A DNA stretch of 64,000 nt, taken from positions 62,001 to 126,000 of the forward strand of contig PXRE01000006.1 in the NCBI GenBank assembly GCA_003021085.1, read 5' to 3'. Position numbers and translations under genes: made by a program. Each line of letters opens with the position of its first letter. The stretch's first letter is position 1. The notes beneath the pieces are model-generated. The model did not search any database. It was not told the origin of the DNA and saw nothing but the letters and a program-made list of their open reading frames with translations. This DNA comes from Halobacteriales archaeon QS_1_68_20. Lineage in GTDB: Archaea > Halobacteriota > Halobacteria > Halobacteriales > PXRE01. This document shows, in pieces, positions 26,557 through 34,890 of this stretch.

Positions 26557-27372
26557 ATGGAGGTCCGCCGCCCCGAGTTCGTCCCCGACCCCGCGCTCTC
26601 CCGCGAGGAGATGGAGGCGCTCCAGCGGGACATCGCCGACGCCGCGACGTTCGCGGACGACCCGGACTTCGACTCTGCGACACTGATCGACCGCGAACCC
26701 GGACAGTCGACGCTGGCCGACGCGTCCGCCGGCGACGCGGCCGCCGAGTCGGCGAGCGACACCCAACACGTCGTCGTGGGCGTCGACCAGGCGTTTTTCG
26801 ACGACCGGGCGCTGAGCGCCGTCGTGGCGAGTCGCGGCGGCGAGGTGATCGACCGCGCGGGCGCGGCCGTGGACGTGGAGATTCCCTATATCCCTGGCCT
26901 GCTGTCGTTCCGCGAGGGCGGGGCCATCCTCGCGGCGCTGGCCGAACTCGACGTGGACCCGGACCTGCTGGTGCTGGACGGTAGCGGCCGCATCCACTTC
27001 CGGCAGGCCGGCATCGCCACCCACGTCGGCGTCGTCGTGGACTGCCCCGCGGTCGGCGTCGCCAAGTCGCTGTTGTGCGGGCGGCCGACCCGGTCGCTGG
27101 AGGACCCGCTCCCGGAGGGCGAGCGCGTCCCCATCGAGGCCGACGAGCGCGTGGAAGCGCCTGCGAGGACGGTGCTGGGCCACGCCTACCAGTCCCGGCA
27201 GTACGACTCCCCGAACCGCCACGTCAACCCGCTCTACGTCAGCCCCGGCCACCGCGTCGGCGTCGACACCGCGACCGACCTCGTGGCGGCGCTATGTGCG
27301 GGGTACAAGCTCCCCGAACCGACCAGGCTGGCCGACAGCTACGCGGACGAACTGAAGGCCGACCACCGGTAG
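26557..27372 (+). CDS. nfi: Endonuclease V
   Basis: A 271-residue endonuclease V, which nicks DNA (or RNA in some lineages) next to deaminated adenine (inosine). Family signatures are VGVDQAFFDD (first metal-binding Asp), IPYIPGLLSFREG (with the conserved Glu and wedge motif), LDGSGRIHFRQAGIATHVG, and GVAKSLLCG. The usual HPR triplet reads HFR here. The N-terminal 60 residues are an acidic addition. It is the second gene of the rhomboid operon. The C-terminus VDTATDLVAALCAGYKLPEPTRLAD is typical. Confidence 0.93.
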   Translation: MEVRRPEFVPDPALSREEMEALQRDIADAATFADDPDFDSATLIDREPGQSTLADASAGDAAAESASDTQHVVVGVDQAFFDDRALSAVVASRGGEVIDRAGAAVDVEIPYIPGLLSFREGGAILAALAELDVDPDLLVLDGSGRIHFRQAGIATHVGVVVDCPAVGVAKSLLCGRPTRSLEDPLPEGERVPIEADERVEAPARTVLGHAYQSRQYDSPNRHVNPLYVSPGHRVGVDTATDLVAALCAGYKLPEPTRLADSYADELKADHR

Positions 27373-27451
27373 GACGGGCCTGGACCCACTGGGCAATTAC
27401 TTTCGGCTCGGTGACGGTTCGCTTAACTGCCCGGCGCGCGAGTGTGGCCGT

Positions 27452-28273
27452 ATGGCAGTGCAGACGGTGCTCATCACTGGCTGTTCGTCGGGTATCGGCC
27501 GGGCGACGGCCCTGGCGTTCGAGGACGAAGGATGGCAGGTGTACGCTACGTCCCGCGACGAGGACGATCTGACGGACCCCGCGGAGCGCGGTTGTGCTAC
27601 CGATTCGCTGGACGTAACCGACACCGGCGAGGTACGCCGCGTGATCAAACGAATCATCGCAGAGGAGGGCCGCCTGGACTGCGTCGTCAGCAACGCCGGC
27701 TACGGCCAGTTCGGGCCGCTGGAGGAACTCGAAGAGAGCGACCTGGCCCACCAGTTCGACGTGAACACGTTCGGGTTCCACCGCCTGGTCCGGCGGGCGA
27801 TGCCGCACATGCGCGACCAGGGCGACGGCACGATGATCGCCGTCTCCAGCCCCATCACTGCGACGTCGGCCCCCGGGACGGGGGCCTACGCGGGGTCGAA
27901 GGCGGCCCTGGAGGCGATGTGTGACTCCCTGCGGCCGGAGGTGGACGCCGACGGCGTCGACGTGGTAATCGTCCAGCCCGGTATCGTCGACACGAACTTC
28001 CTCGACCGCATGGAGACCGAACGGATCAGCGCCGAGGAGTCCGACTACGACTGGATCCAGGAGATGTACGACGACGCGACCGCCATCGGCATGGGCGGCC
28101 CCTTCTCCATCTCGCCGGACCGGGTCGCCTCCACCATCGTGGACGCCGCGTGCGCGACCGACCCGGAACCCCGCTACCAGGTCGGCCAGCTGGCCAGACT
28201 CATCAACTACGGCCGGTTCCTCCCCGCGCGGTGGCGCGACCTCCTGTTCGGCGTCGCCCGGCGGTTGGCGTGA
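27452..28273 (+). CDS. SDR family oxidoreductase
   Basis: A 273-residue short-chain dehydrogenase/reductase. The N-terminal nucleotide-binding motif is TGCSSGIG, followed by NAG in VVSNAGYG. The active site has S in VSSPITATSAPG and the YxxxK motif in GAYAGSKAALEA. It is expected to act on an alcohol, ketone or sugar-like substrate with NAD(P)H; the substrate is unknown. ATG 27452 has CGCTTAACTG about 28 bases upstream. The next gene (GTG 28270) overlaps its stop by four bases. Confidence 0.9.
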   Translation: MAVQTVLITGCSSGIGRATALAFEDEGWQVYATSRDEDDLTDPAERGCATDSLDVTDTGEVRRVIKRIIAEEGRLDCVVSNAGYGQFGPLEELEESDLAHQFDVNTFGFHRLVRRAMPHMRDQGDGTMIAVSSPITATSAPGTGAYAGSKAALEAMCDSLRPEVDADGVDVVIVQPGIVDTNFLDRMETERISAEESDYDWIQEMYDDATAIGMGGPFSISPDRVASTIVDAACATDPEPRYQVGQLARLINYGRFLPARWRDLLFGVARRLA

Positions 28274-28977
28274 TCCGCGACCGGGAGGCACTGGCCAGAA
28301 CCCGGACCCACGAGACAGCGCTCGCCTGCGTCGAAGCCGGCATCGAGGCCGCGCTCCCTGGTCGCGTCGTCCGCCAGCGCGTGACCGTCGACGGCGACGC
28401 CCTCGCGGTCGACGGGACGACCTACGACCTCGGCGACTACGACCGCGTCGTGGTCCTGGGGGGCGGTAAACCGGCCGCCAGGGTCGCGACGGCCCTGGCG
28501 GCCCTGCTCGGCGACCGCCTCGACGGCGGCGTCGTCGTGACCGCGGAGGGGACGGGAGCGGCCCCCGGCGACGGAACCGAAGACGAGGAAGGCGACGAGA
28601 CGGCCAGCGTCGCCCCCGTCGACGTGGTGGAGGCCGGCCACCCGGTCCCGGACGAGCGCGCCCTCGCCGGCGCCCGGCGAGTCCTGGACCTGGCCGCCGC
28701 CGCCGACGAGGTGTTCGGCCGGCCGGCGTTCGACTCGCTCTCCGACGTCGACGGGCGCGTCGACGTGGTCCGGATCTTCCGGCCGAGCGACGAAGTCGCG
28801 GGAATCGTCGACGAGGCGCTGGCCCGGGAGGACGTCCGGGCGGTCTGGATGCAGCCCGGGATCCGCGACGACGAGGCGGCCGAGCGCGCCGAGCGTGCCG
28901 GCGTCACGGCGGTCAGTGGTCACTGCATGGGGGTCGAGTACCGGCGGCTGGTGGGCGACTCCATGCGGCAGGGGTAG
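28270..28977 (+). pseudogene. Chimera: glycerate kinase N-terminus fused to CoA-binding protein C-terminus
   Basis: The 235-residue reading frame begins as a glycerate 2-kinase (DUF4147 type): REALARTRTHETALACVEAG, YDRVVVLGGGKPAARVA, VVEAGHPVPDERALAGARRV, up to LDLAAAADE. From VFGRPAFDSLSDV on, it is the C-terminal half of a YccU-like CoA-binding protein (VDVVRIFRPSDEVAGIVDE, HCMGVEYRRL). The kinase catalytic remainder and MOFRL domain, and the CoA-binding Rossmann half, are both absent. The joint falls at ADE/VFG, a tripeptide common to both families, as if an in-frame deletion removed everything between two neighbouring genes. GTG 28270 overlaps the SDR stop. Neither activity is likely to survive. 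Confidence 0.72.
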
Positions 28978-28993
28978 CGACTCCGCCGACGGG

Positions 28994-30034
28994 TCACTCC
29001 AGGCAGGCCGCCACGACCCGCAGCATCCGCTCGCCGCGGACCTCGTCGGCGAACAGCGGCACCCGCCGCACCTCGTGGTCGCGGAACAGTTCCTGGGCGC
29101 GCCGGAGGGCGTCCTGCTGGACGTCCCAGCGGCGCTGGCAGAACGCGCAGTCGTCGAGGGTCGGCCCGACCAGGCCCGCGGCGTCGGCGCCCTCGACCAC
29201 GTCCCCCAGGTCTTCCATCACGCGGTTGACGACGACGGTGCCGACGGGGATGTCGACCGCCTGGAGGTCCTCGCGGAGTCGCTGGGACTCCACGACGCTC
29301 ATCGCCTCGGGCACGAGGACGATACGGAAGTCGGTCTTCGTGGGGTCCTGCAGGAGGTCCCGCAGGCGTTCGATCCGGTCGCCCAGCGCCTGGAGGTCGT
29401 CGACGCCCTCCTCGACGTCCACGTCCTCGTGGCTGCCGAACATCCCGGTCATCCCCTCGAACAGTCCCTGGATCCGCTGGCGAAAGGTTAGCAGTTTGCC
29501 GACCATCGAGTCCAGCAGGTCCGGCAACTCCAGCAGTCGCAGGGTGTGGCCGGTCGGGGCGGTGTCGACGACGACGCGCTCGAACCGTTCGTCGTCGAGG
29601 TACGCCAGCAACAGGCGCATCGCGGCCACCTCGTCGGCACCGGGGGTCGACCTGCCGCCCAGCAGGTCACCGGCCTCGCCGCCGCCGAGCATCTCCCCGA
29701 CCCCGCCCAGGGGGTTCTCGCCGGTGCCGAACATTCCCGACTCCTCGACGGCCCGCTCGGGGTCGATCTCGACGCCGTACAGCGGCACGTCCTCGCGGAT
29801 GCGGCCCGGTTCCGGCGGTACCGACGCCTCGAAGGCGTCCGACAGCGAGTGCGCGGGGTCCGTCGAGACGACCAGCGTGGACGTGCCGCCCCGGGCGCTG
29901 GCCAGCGCCGTGGCGGCCGCCATCGTCGTCTTGCCGACGCCGCCCTTGCCCCCGTAGAGGACGTACTCTGGCCCGTCCGGTGGCGACGCTCCCTCTTCGA
30001 TCCGCTCGACCGCCTCCACGTCGATTTCGCTCAT
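28994..30034 (-). CDS. ArsA/Get3-type ATPase
   Basis: A 346-residue ATPase of the ArsA/TRC40 family. The deviant P-loop GGKGGVGKTT (residues 28-37) is followed by VVSTDPAHSLSDAF (switch I), VVVDTAPTGHTLRLLELP (switch II), and the adenine-binding region VVVNRVMED. A conserved CAFCQRR pair of cysteines could hold the dimer together, like the CxxC of Get3. Single-domain archaeal members may insert tail-anchored membrane proteins or serve other membrane sorting roles; arsenite transport is less likely, because no arsenic genes are nearby. The gene is convergent with the chimeric kinase gene. Confidence 0.92.
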   Translation of the reverse strand: MSEIDVEAVERIEEGASPPDGPEYVLYGGKGGVGKTTMAAATALASARGGTSTLVVSTDPAHSLSDAFEASVPPEPGRIREDVPLYGVEIDPERAVEESGMFGTGENPLGGVGEMLGGGEAGDLLGGRSTPGADEVAAMRLLLAYLDDERFERVVVDTAPTGHTLRLLELPDLLDSMVGKLLTFRQRIQGLFEGMTGMFGSHEDVDVEEGVDDLQALGDRIERLRDLLQDPTKTDFRIVLVPEAMSVVESQRLREDLQAVDIPVGTVVVNRVMEDLGDVVEGADAAGLVGPTLDDCAFCQRRWDVQQDALRRAQELFRDHEVRRVPLFADEVRGERMLRVVAACLE

Positions 30035-30071
30035 ACCGGCCGTACCGCCGGGAGGCTTGTGTGGGTGTCGG

Positions 30072-30443
30072 TTACGTCGACAGCGCCGCGCCGTCGGCGC
30101 GCCTCACGTCCTCGATGCTGGGCGTGACGAAACAGTGCCGGGCCAGTTCCTCGCCGCCCCGGACGAAGTAGCCGGCGACCGCGGACCCGCCCGGCGGGAG
30201 TTCGCGGCCGTACTCCAGGTGGCCGTCCTCGGTGACCCGCCAGCTATCGGCCTCGTAGTCCTCGTGCAACCCGACCGCCGAGCGTGGCACGTCCTCGGGG
30301 ATCTCCTCGCGGATCCGCACCGACACCGACTCCGCGCGCTCGGACTCGACGACGAACGCGATCAGTCGCAACGGCCCCTCCTGGCCCAGGACCGACTTGT
30401 GGACGCGGACGCCGCCCCGGGAAACGCTCAGTGACTGTGGCAC
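30072..30443 (-). CDS. Conserved haloarchaeal protein of unknown function
   Basis: A 123-residue beta-rich protein that begins VSRGGVRVHKSVLGQEGPLRLIAFVVES and ends GYFVRGGEELARHCFVTPSIEDVRRAD. The alternation of hydrophobic and charged residues suggests a small immunoglobulin-like fold. It has no signal peptide or membrane segment. It lies about 40 bases upstream of the ArsA-type gene on the same strand, so they may form an operon. Function is unknown. Confidence 0.72.
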   Translation of the reverse strand: MPQSLSVSRGGVRVHKSVLGQEGPLRLIAFVVESERAESVSVRIREEIPEDVPRSAVGLHEDYEADSWRVTEDGHLEYGRELPPGGSAVAGYFVRGGEELARHCFVTPSIEDVRRADGAALST

Positions 30444-30486
30444 TCCGTCCCACTCGCCTCCGAGTCCGTGGCCACAAGGTTTAAAT

Positions 30487-30735
30487 TTACCGGTCGTTCT
30501 CTCGATCTGACAAGTCGGTCGAGCGGCGGGCGCTCACCCGCGTACAGTTTGAACCGGTACCGGTGTTCCGACGGCGGGTCGGGACCGTCGTAGCCGACGT
30601 TGCCGAAGTCGTTCTCGCCCTGGCGGACCCCCGCCGGCGGGTCCCAGTCCGCTGGGCCGGTTCCAACGTCCGGAGCGCCGCCTGGCCGACCGCCGCACAC
30701 CCGGCGAGCAGTTCGCGTCGGTCGAAACGGGCCAT
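30487..30735 (-). pseudogene. Remnant of a YbhB/PEBP-type lipoprotein
   Basis: The frame from ATG 30735 gives a signal-like start (ARFDRRELLAGCAAVG, with lipobox LAGC). About 20 residues later the family similarity shifts to a second frame: ADWDPPAGVRQGENDFGNVGYDGPDPP, then HRYRFKLYAGERPPLDRL, the conserved centre of phosphatidylethanolamine-binding proteins. The middle and end of the roughly 150-residue family are missing. The locus thus has an internal deletion plus a frameshift and cannot make a working protein. Confidence 0.65.
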
Positions 30736-31171
30736 GGGTGGACGTTCGGCCCGGCAGTGCAAAAGCGAGGGGGACGGGCGAGTCCACGGCCGTCGCCGCC
30801 GCGCGACGAAACGCCCGGATCGGTGCCGTCGACGGGTGTAACGGACGATTAACTGTACCTACCGGAGGACGTGGTAGCGGTCCGACCGGTCTCCGTAATT
30901 ACCTGGTTCGTAAGGCGGGGTTAGCGTAAGTAATCCGGTCGTAATCAGTAGCAATCGGTCCGTGACCGGACCAACCCCGCACTCAAGCCGTCGGTACGCT
31001 TATCTCGGAAACAGGGCCTTACCACCGATGTCTGATGGTACGTACGTGTTCGAAGCGAGGTAGGCAACGGATGTTCGAATTTCACGTTTCCGATGACTGT
31101 GTGCGACCGACCGATGGAGAACTGATCGACGGGGCGAGAGACGCCATTACGGCCCCGGGTGGGTGGTGACG
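30736..31171. other. Intergenic region upstream of the GH5 gene
   Basis: I see no supported gene here. CTTATCTC at 30999-31006 is a TATA-like box that would start transcription near 31028, giving a leader of about 140 bases before the GH5 start. A 32-codon open frame (31071-31169) lies in that leader and ends two bases before the GH5 ATG; it may be chance. Confidence 0.5.
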
Positions 31172-33496
31172 ATGCCGTCCAGACGCGACTACGTTCGAGG
31201 GTTGATGGCCCTGGGCGGCGTAGGTGCGGCCGTGCCGATGGCCGAAGAGGCGTCCGCGGCGTCGTTCTCGTCGTTCGTCCAACGCGACGGGACCGAACTC
31301 GTCGTGGACGGCGAACCGTTCTACTTCAACGGCGCGAACGCGCCGTGGCTGACGCACACCTACTCCTCCAGGGAGACCGTGGACAAGGTGATGGCGTTCG
31401 CCAGCGACCTCGGTCTGGACGTGCTCCGTGCGGGGATCCACTCCGTCGACGTGGGCGGGATGGTCCACTCGCCACAACCCGGCGAACTCGGCGAGGAGGC
31501 GTTCCAGCACGTCGACTACATCCTCCAGCAGGCCGAGCAACACGGCATCCGGATGGTGTTCAGCCTGGTCGACAACTGGGACTACTACGGCGGGATGGAC
31601 GCCTACGTCTCTCACTCCTCGACCGCCAGTAGCCACGACGACTTCTACACCGACGACCAGTGCCGGCAGTGGTACCGCGAGTACGTCCGGAAGGTGCTCA
31701 CCCGGCAGAACACGCTGACCGGCCGGGAGTACCGAAACGACCCCACCGTCCTGCTGTGGGAACTCGCCAACGAGGCCGAGGCGAAAGACGCCGGGGTCGA
31801 CGCCCTCCAGTCCTGGACGGAAGAGATGGCGGCCCACTACAAGAGCGTCGACTCGAACCACCTCGTCTCGACCGGCAGCGGCGGCAACTACAACACCGAC
31901 AGTTCCATCTGGGAGTACAGCGGGGGCCACGGCGTCGACTACGTGCAGAACCACCAGATCCCCGAGATCGACGTCTGTTCGTTCCACCTCTACCCCGAGT
32001 GGCTCAACGAGAACACCAACGAGTACGCCCGGCAGTGGATCAGGGACCACGTCGTCGACGCCCACGAGACCATCGGCAAGCCCGTCTTCCTCGGCGAGTT
32101 CGGGTGGGCCATGGGCCGGACCCCCTCGCGGTCGTCGGTGTACGCCGACTGGTTCGACCTCCTCGACCAGCACGACGCCGCGGGTGCCGCCGTCTGGCAA
32201 CTGATCCGGGAGGACCGCCCGGAGACCAGCAAGCACGACGTCCGCCGGAGTCACACGGCGACGACGAGCGTCCTCGCGGACTTCGCGGCCACCCAGCGCG
32301 CCAAAGGCTCCTCTTCCGGCGGCGGGAGTGACTCGCCCGATTCCTCCTCGCTGGCCGGCGAGCAGTTCGTCGTCGAGGGCGCGGGCGCGGACATCTGGGA
32401 CCAGTCCGACGAGTTCCACTTCGCCCACGAGCAGGTCTCGGGCGACGCGACCCTTGTCGCGCGGGTCGCCGCCCAGGAGAACACCGACCCCTGGGCGAAG
32501 GCCGGCATCATGCTCCGGGACTCGCTGGCCGACGACGCCGCCCACGCGATGATCGTCGTCACCCCCGAGAACGGGATCGCCTTCCAGCACCGCGACAGCA
32601 CCGGCGGCTGGACGTCCCACTCCGGAGTCGGCGGCGGGGCACCCCAGTTGCTGAAACTCGAACGCAAGGGCGACTTGGTGACCGGGTACGCCGGGGCTAC
32701 CGACGGGTGGGTCGAAGTCGGTAGCACGACGGTCTCCGCGACGGACCCCTACCTCGGCCTCGCGGTCACCAGCCACGCCGCCGGGACGCTCTCGACCGCC
32801 CGGTTCGAGGAGATCTCCGGCCAGAGCGATACCCGCCGTTCGTCCTGGGCCAGCGACGACGTGGGCACGGTCGACGTCGCCGGCAGCGCCAGGACCGTCG
32901 ACGGCGGTCTCACCGTCGTCACGAATCCGGCGACGGGTGTCGACTCGTCGTCCGCGATGCTCGACGCCGAACTGCTGGACCTCGGCGGCGCCGACGCCGC
33001 GAGCGTCCACTTCGAGTGGGGCGTCGCGGGTGAAGGCTTCCCGAACGCCACGGCGTCCCGGACCGTGGATGCCCCGGGCGCGTTCGGTGAGGCCCTCGAC
33101 GGTCTGTCGAGCGAGACGACCTACGCGTTCCGCGCCGTCGCGGAGACGGCCGCCGAACGGGTCGTCAGCGATTCGCTGACGTTCACGACGGACCCGGCCA
33201 GCGGCGGCGACGCGGCACCGACCGTCGACCGCCTCGCGCTCAGCGACAACGGCAACCCGGCGTGGACGCGCTACGGCGTCGAGTGGGCGGTCTCCGACGC
33301 CGACGGCGACCTCGCCTCGGTCACCGTCGAACTGGTCGACGGGAGCGGGGCGACGCTCGACGCCGCGAGCACCGACATCTCCGGCGGCGGCGCCGCCGGG
33401 AGCGACGAGGTCCGGACCAAAGGCAGCGCCAGCGCGGTCCGCCTGACGGTCACCGACGCCGCCGGCAACAGCACGACCGAGACCGCCGGACTGTAG
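31172..33496 (+). CDS. Secreted glycoside hydrolase family 5 enzyme with C-terminal accessory domains
   Basis: A 774-residue Tat-exported enzyme. The signal is SRRDYVRGLMALGGVGAAV. Residues 35-375 form a GH5 (mannanase/cellulase-like) barrel: N200-E201 in LLWELANEAEA gives the acid/base and E309 in PVFLGEFGW the nucleophile. A Ser/Gly linker follows, then a DUF1349-like concanavalin domain (PWAKAGIMLRDSLADDA) at about 390-550, and two Fn3/Ig-like domains. The presence of FNGANAPW and YYGGMDAYV favours a beta-mannanase-type subfamily, but the substrate is not certain. GTG 31163 is an alternative start. It is exactly convergent with the xylanase gene, with no bases between the stops. Confidence 0.92.
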   Translation: MPSRRDYVRGLMALGGVGAAVPMAEEASAASFSSFVQRDGTELVVDGEPFYFNGANAPWLTHTYSSRETVDKVMAFASDLGLDVLRAGIHSVDVGGMVHSPQPGELGEEAFQHVDYILQQAEQHGIRMVFSLVDNWDYYGGMDAYVSHSSTASSHDDFYTDDQCRQWYREYVRKVLTRQNTLTGREYRNDPTVLLWELANEAEAKDAGVDALQSWTEEMAAHYKSVDSNHLVSTGSGGNYNTDSSIWEYSGGHGVDYVQNHQIPEIDVCSFHLYPEWLNENTNEYARQWIRDHVVDAHETIGKPVFLGEFGWAMGRTPSRSSVYADWFDLLDQHDAAGAAVWQLIREDRPETSKHDVRRSHTATTSVLADFAATQRAKGSSSGGGSDSPDSSSLAGEQFVVEGAGADIWDQSDEFHFAHEQVSGDATLVARVAAQENTDPWAKAGIMLRDSLADDAAHAMIVVTPENGIAFQHRDSTGGWTSHSGVGGGAPQLLKLERKGDLVTGYAGATDGWVEVGSTTVSATDPYLGLAVTSHAAGTLSTARFEEISGQSDTRRSSWASDDVGTVDVAGSARTVDGGLTVVTNPATGVDSSSAMLDAELLDLGGADAASVHFEWGVAGEGFPNATASRTVDAPGAFGEALDGLSSETTYAFRAVAETAAERVVSDSLTFTTDPASGGDAAPTVDRLALSDNGNPAWTRYGVEWAVSDADGDLASVTVELVDGSGATLDAASTDISGGGAAGSDEVRTKGSASAVRLTVTDAAGNSTTETAGL

Positions 33497-34888
33497 TCAG
33501 GGCGACTCCGCCGGGCCTTCCACGGCGAGTTCGGTCGTGCTCACGGGGTCGGTGACCGACGCCCGGACTGACCGGGACCGGCCGCCCGTCTCGACGGTGA
33601 CGTCGTGTTTTCCGAGAAACGCCGTCGTCCGGTAGCGACCGTCTGCGTCCGTGGTGCCCGTCTCGTCGGTCCACCACTCCTCGAACACCAGCGAGCGATA
33701 GACGTCGAGCGCTGGCTTCGCCGACCAGTCCTCGCGAAACAGCGGGGCTCGCTCGGCCCAGTGGACGCCGTCCCAGAACCCCCACATCACGAACCCCTCG
33801 ACGGCGGGGTGGCTGAAGACCGTCCGGAGGAAGGTTCGCAAGTGGTCGGCGGCGCGCTCGTCGGTCCACCCGTCGCCGACGGTGTCGTACTCGGTTACCG
33901 TGATGGCGACGCCGAGGTCCGCGAACCGGTCCAGGGTGTCGAGGATGCCGTCCGGCGACCTGGCTTCCTCGTAGCCGTCGTGGTGGGCCTGGAAGCCGAG
34001 GCCGTCGATGGGTGCGCCACGCTCCTGCAGGAACCGGACGAGTTCCGCGTAGTCGTCGCGGTAGTCGGGGTACTCGCCCGCCAGGACGTCGTAGTCGTTG
34101 AGGTACAGCGAGGCCTCTGGGTCGGCTTGCCTGGCGCGCTCGAACCACTGCACAACCTCCGGAGCGCGCAAGTGCGAGGCGTCCGGGTCGATCACGTCCG
34201 TCAGGTGGTGGGCGTGGATCTGCTCGTTGAGCACGTCCCACGATGCGACGTCACCCGCGTAGTGGCCGAGAATTTCGGAGACGTGATCGCCGGTGCGCCG
34301 GGAGACGTATGCCGCGCGGTCGTCGTCGTCCGACCGGACTTTCTCGACGACGTCCTCGGGCACCACCGGCTGGTCGAACCGCTGCCAGATGGCGGCGTGG
34401 CCCCGGAGGTCCAGCCCCCGTTCCAGCAACCACTCCGAGGCCCTGATCGCCAGTTCGCGCTCGGACTCGTTCTCCCACGGCCGCCACTTGTTGCGGTGCT
34501 CGACGACGCCCGTGTTGAACAGGCCGGCCAGTCGCTCGCGGTAGGGGTCGCCCGGCGAGGACTCCTCGACGAGGTAGCGGGCTTCGACCCCCGTGCCGAA
34601 CCGGAACGCGTGCTCGCGCATCGTCACCGACACCGTGGCGTCCGTGACGGGGGTGCCGTCGGCGCGGCGGACGGTCAGGGCCAGGTCGCCGGTCCGGTGG
34701 GTCTGGATCCGGGACTCGGCGTTCCCGGGGGTGGTCGTCACGCTCGGCGTCTGCCCGGGGGAGGGTTCTGCTGGCGATGCGTCGTCGCGGCCCTGGAGCG
34801 CGGCACACCCCGCGGTCGTCGCGCAGGCGGCGCCTGCCAGTCCCCGCCGGAGGAGTGCGCGGCGCGAGGTGGGATCGAGGTCTGGCAC
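33497..34888 (-). CDS. Glycoside hydrolase family 10 endo-1,4-beta-xylanase, lipoprotein
   Basis: A 463-residue GH10 enzyme. The signal SRRALLRRGLAGAACATTAGC combines a Tat-like twin arginine with a lipobox cysteine at residue 28, so it is probably anchored outside the membrane. A small beta domain at about 65-90 (LALTVRRADGTPVTDATVSV) precedes the barrel. Key residues are E222 in SWDVLNEQ (acid/base) and E333 in ITVTEYD (nucleophile), with HAAIW and FQAHHDG also typical. The C-terminus adds a carboxypeptidase-regulatory-like fold (TTDADGRYRTTAFLGKHDV). It starts two bases after the glycosyltransferase stop, so it is the second gene of that operon. Confidence 0.92.
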   Translation of the reverse strand: MPDLDPTSRRALLRRGLAGAACATTAGCAALQGRDDASPAEPSPGQTPSVTTTPGNAESRIQTHRTGDLALTVRRADGTPVTDATVSVTMREHAFRFGTGVEARYLVEESSPGDPYRERLAGLFNTGVVEHRNKWRPWENESERELAIRASEWLLERGLDLRGHAAIWQRFDQPVVPEDVVEKVRSDDDDRAAYVSRRTGDHVSEILGHYAGDVASWDVLNEQIHAHHLTDVIDPDASHLRAPEVVQWFERARQADPEASLYLNDYDVLAGEYPDYRDDYAELVRFLQERGAPIDGLGFQAHHDGYEEARSPDGILDTLDRFADLGVAITVTEYDTVGDGWTDERAADHLRTFLRTVFSHPAVEGFVMWGFWDGVHWAERAPLFREDWSAKPALDVYRSLVFEEWWTDETGTTDADGRYRTTAFLGKHDVTVETGGRSRSVRASVTDPVSTTELAVEGPAESP

Positions 34889-34890
34889 GG

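Noticed and set aside
31071-31169. 32-codon frame just before the GH5 gene (leader peptide?)
   Set aside because: Short, no promoter at the right distance, no conserved feature; mentioned only in the intergenic entry.
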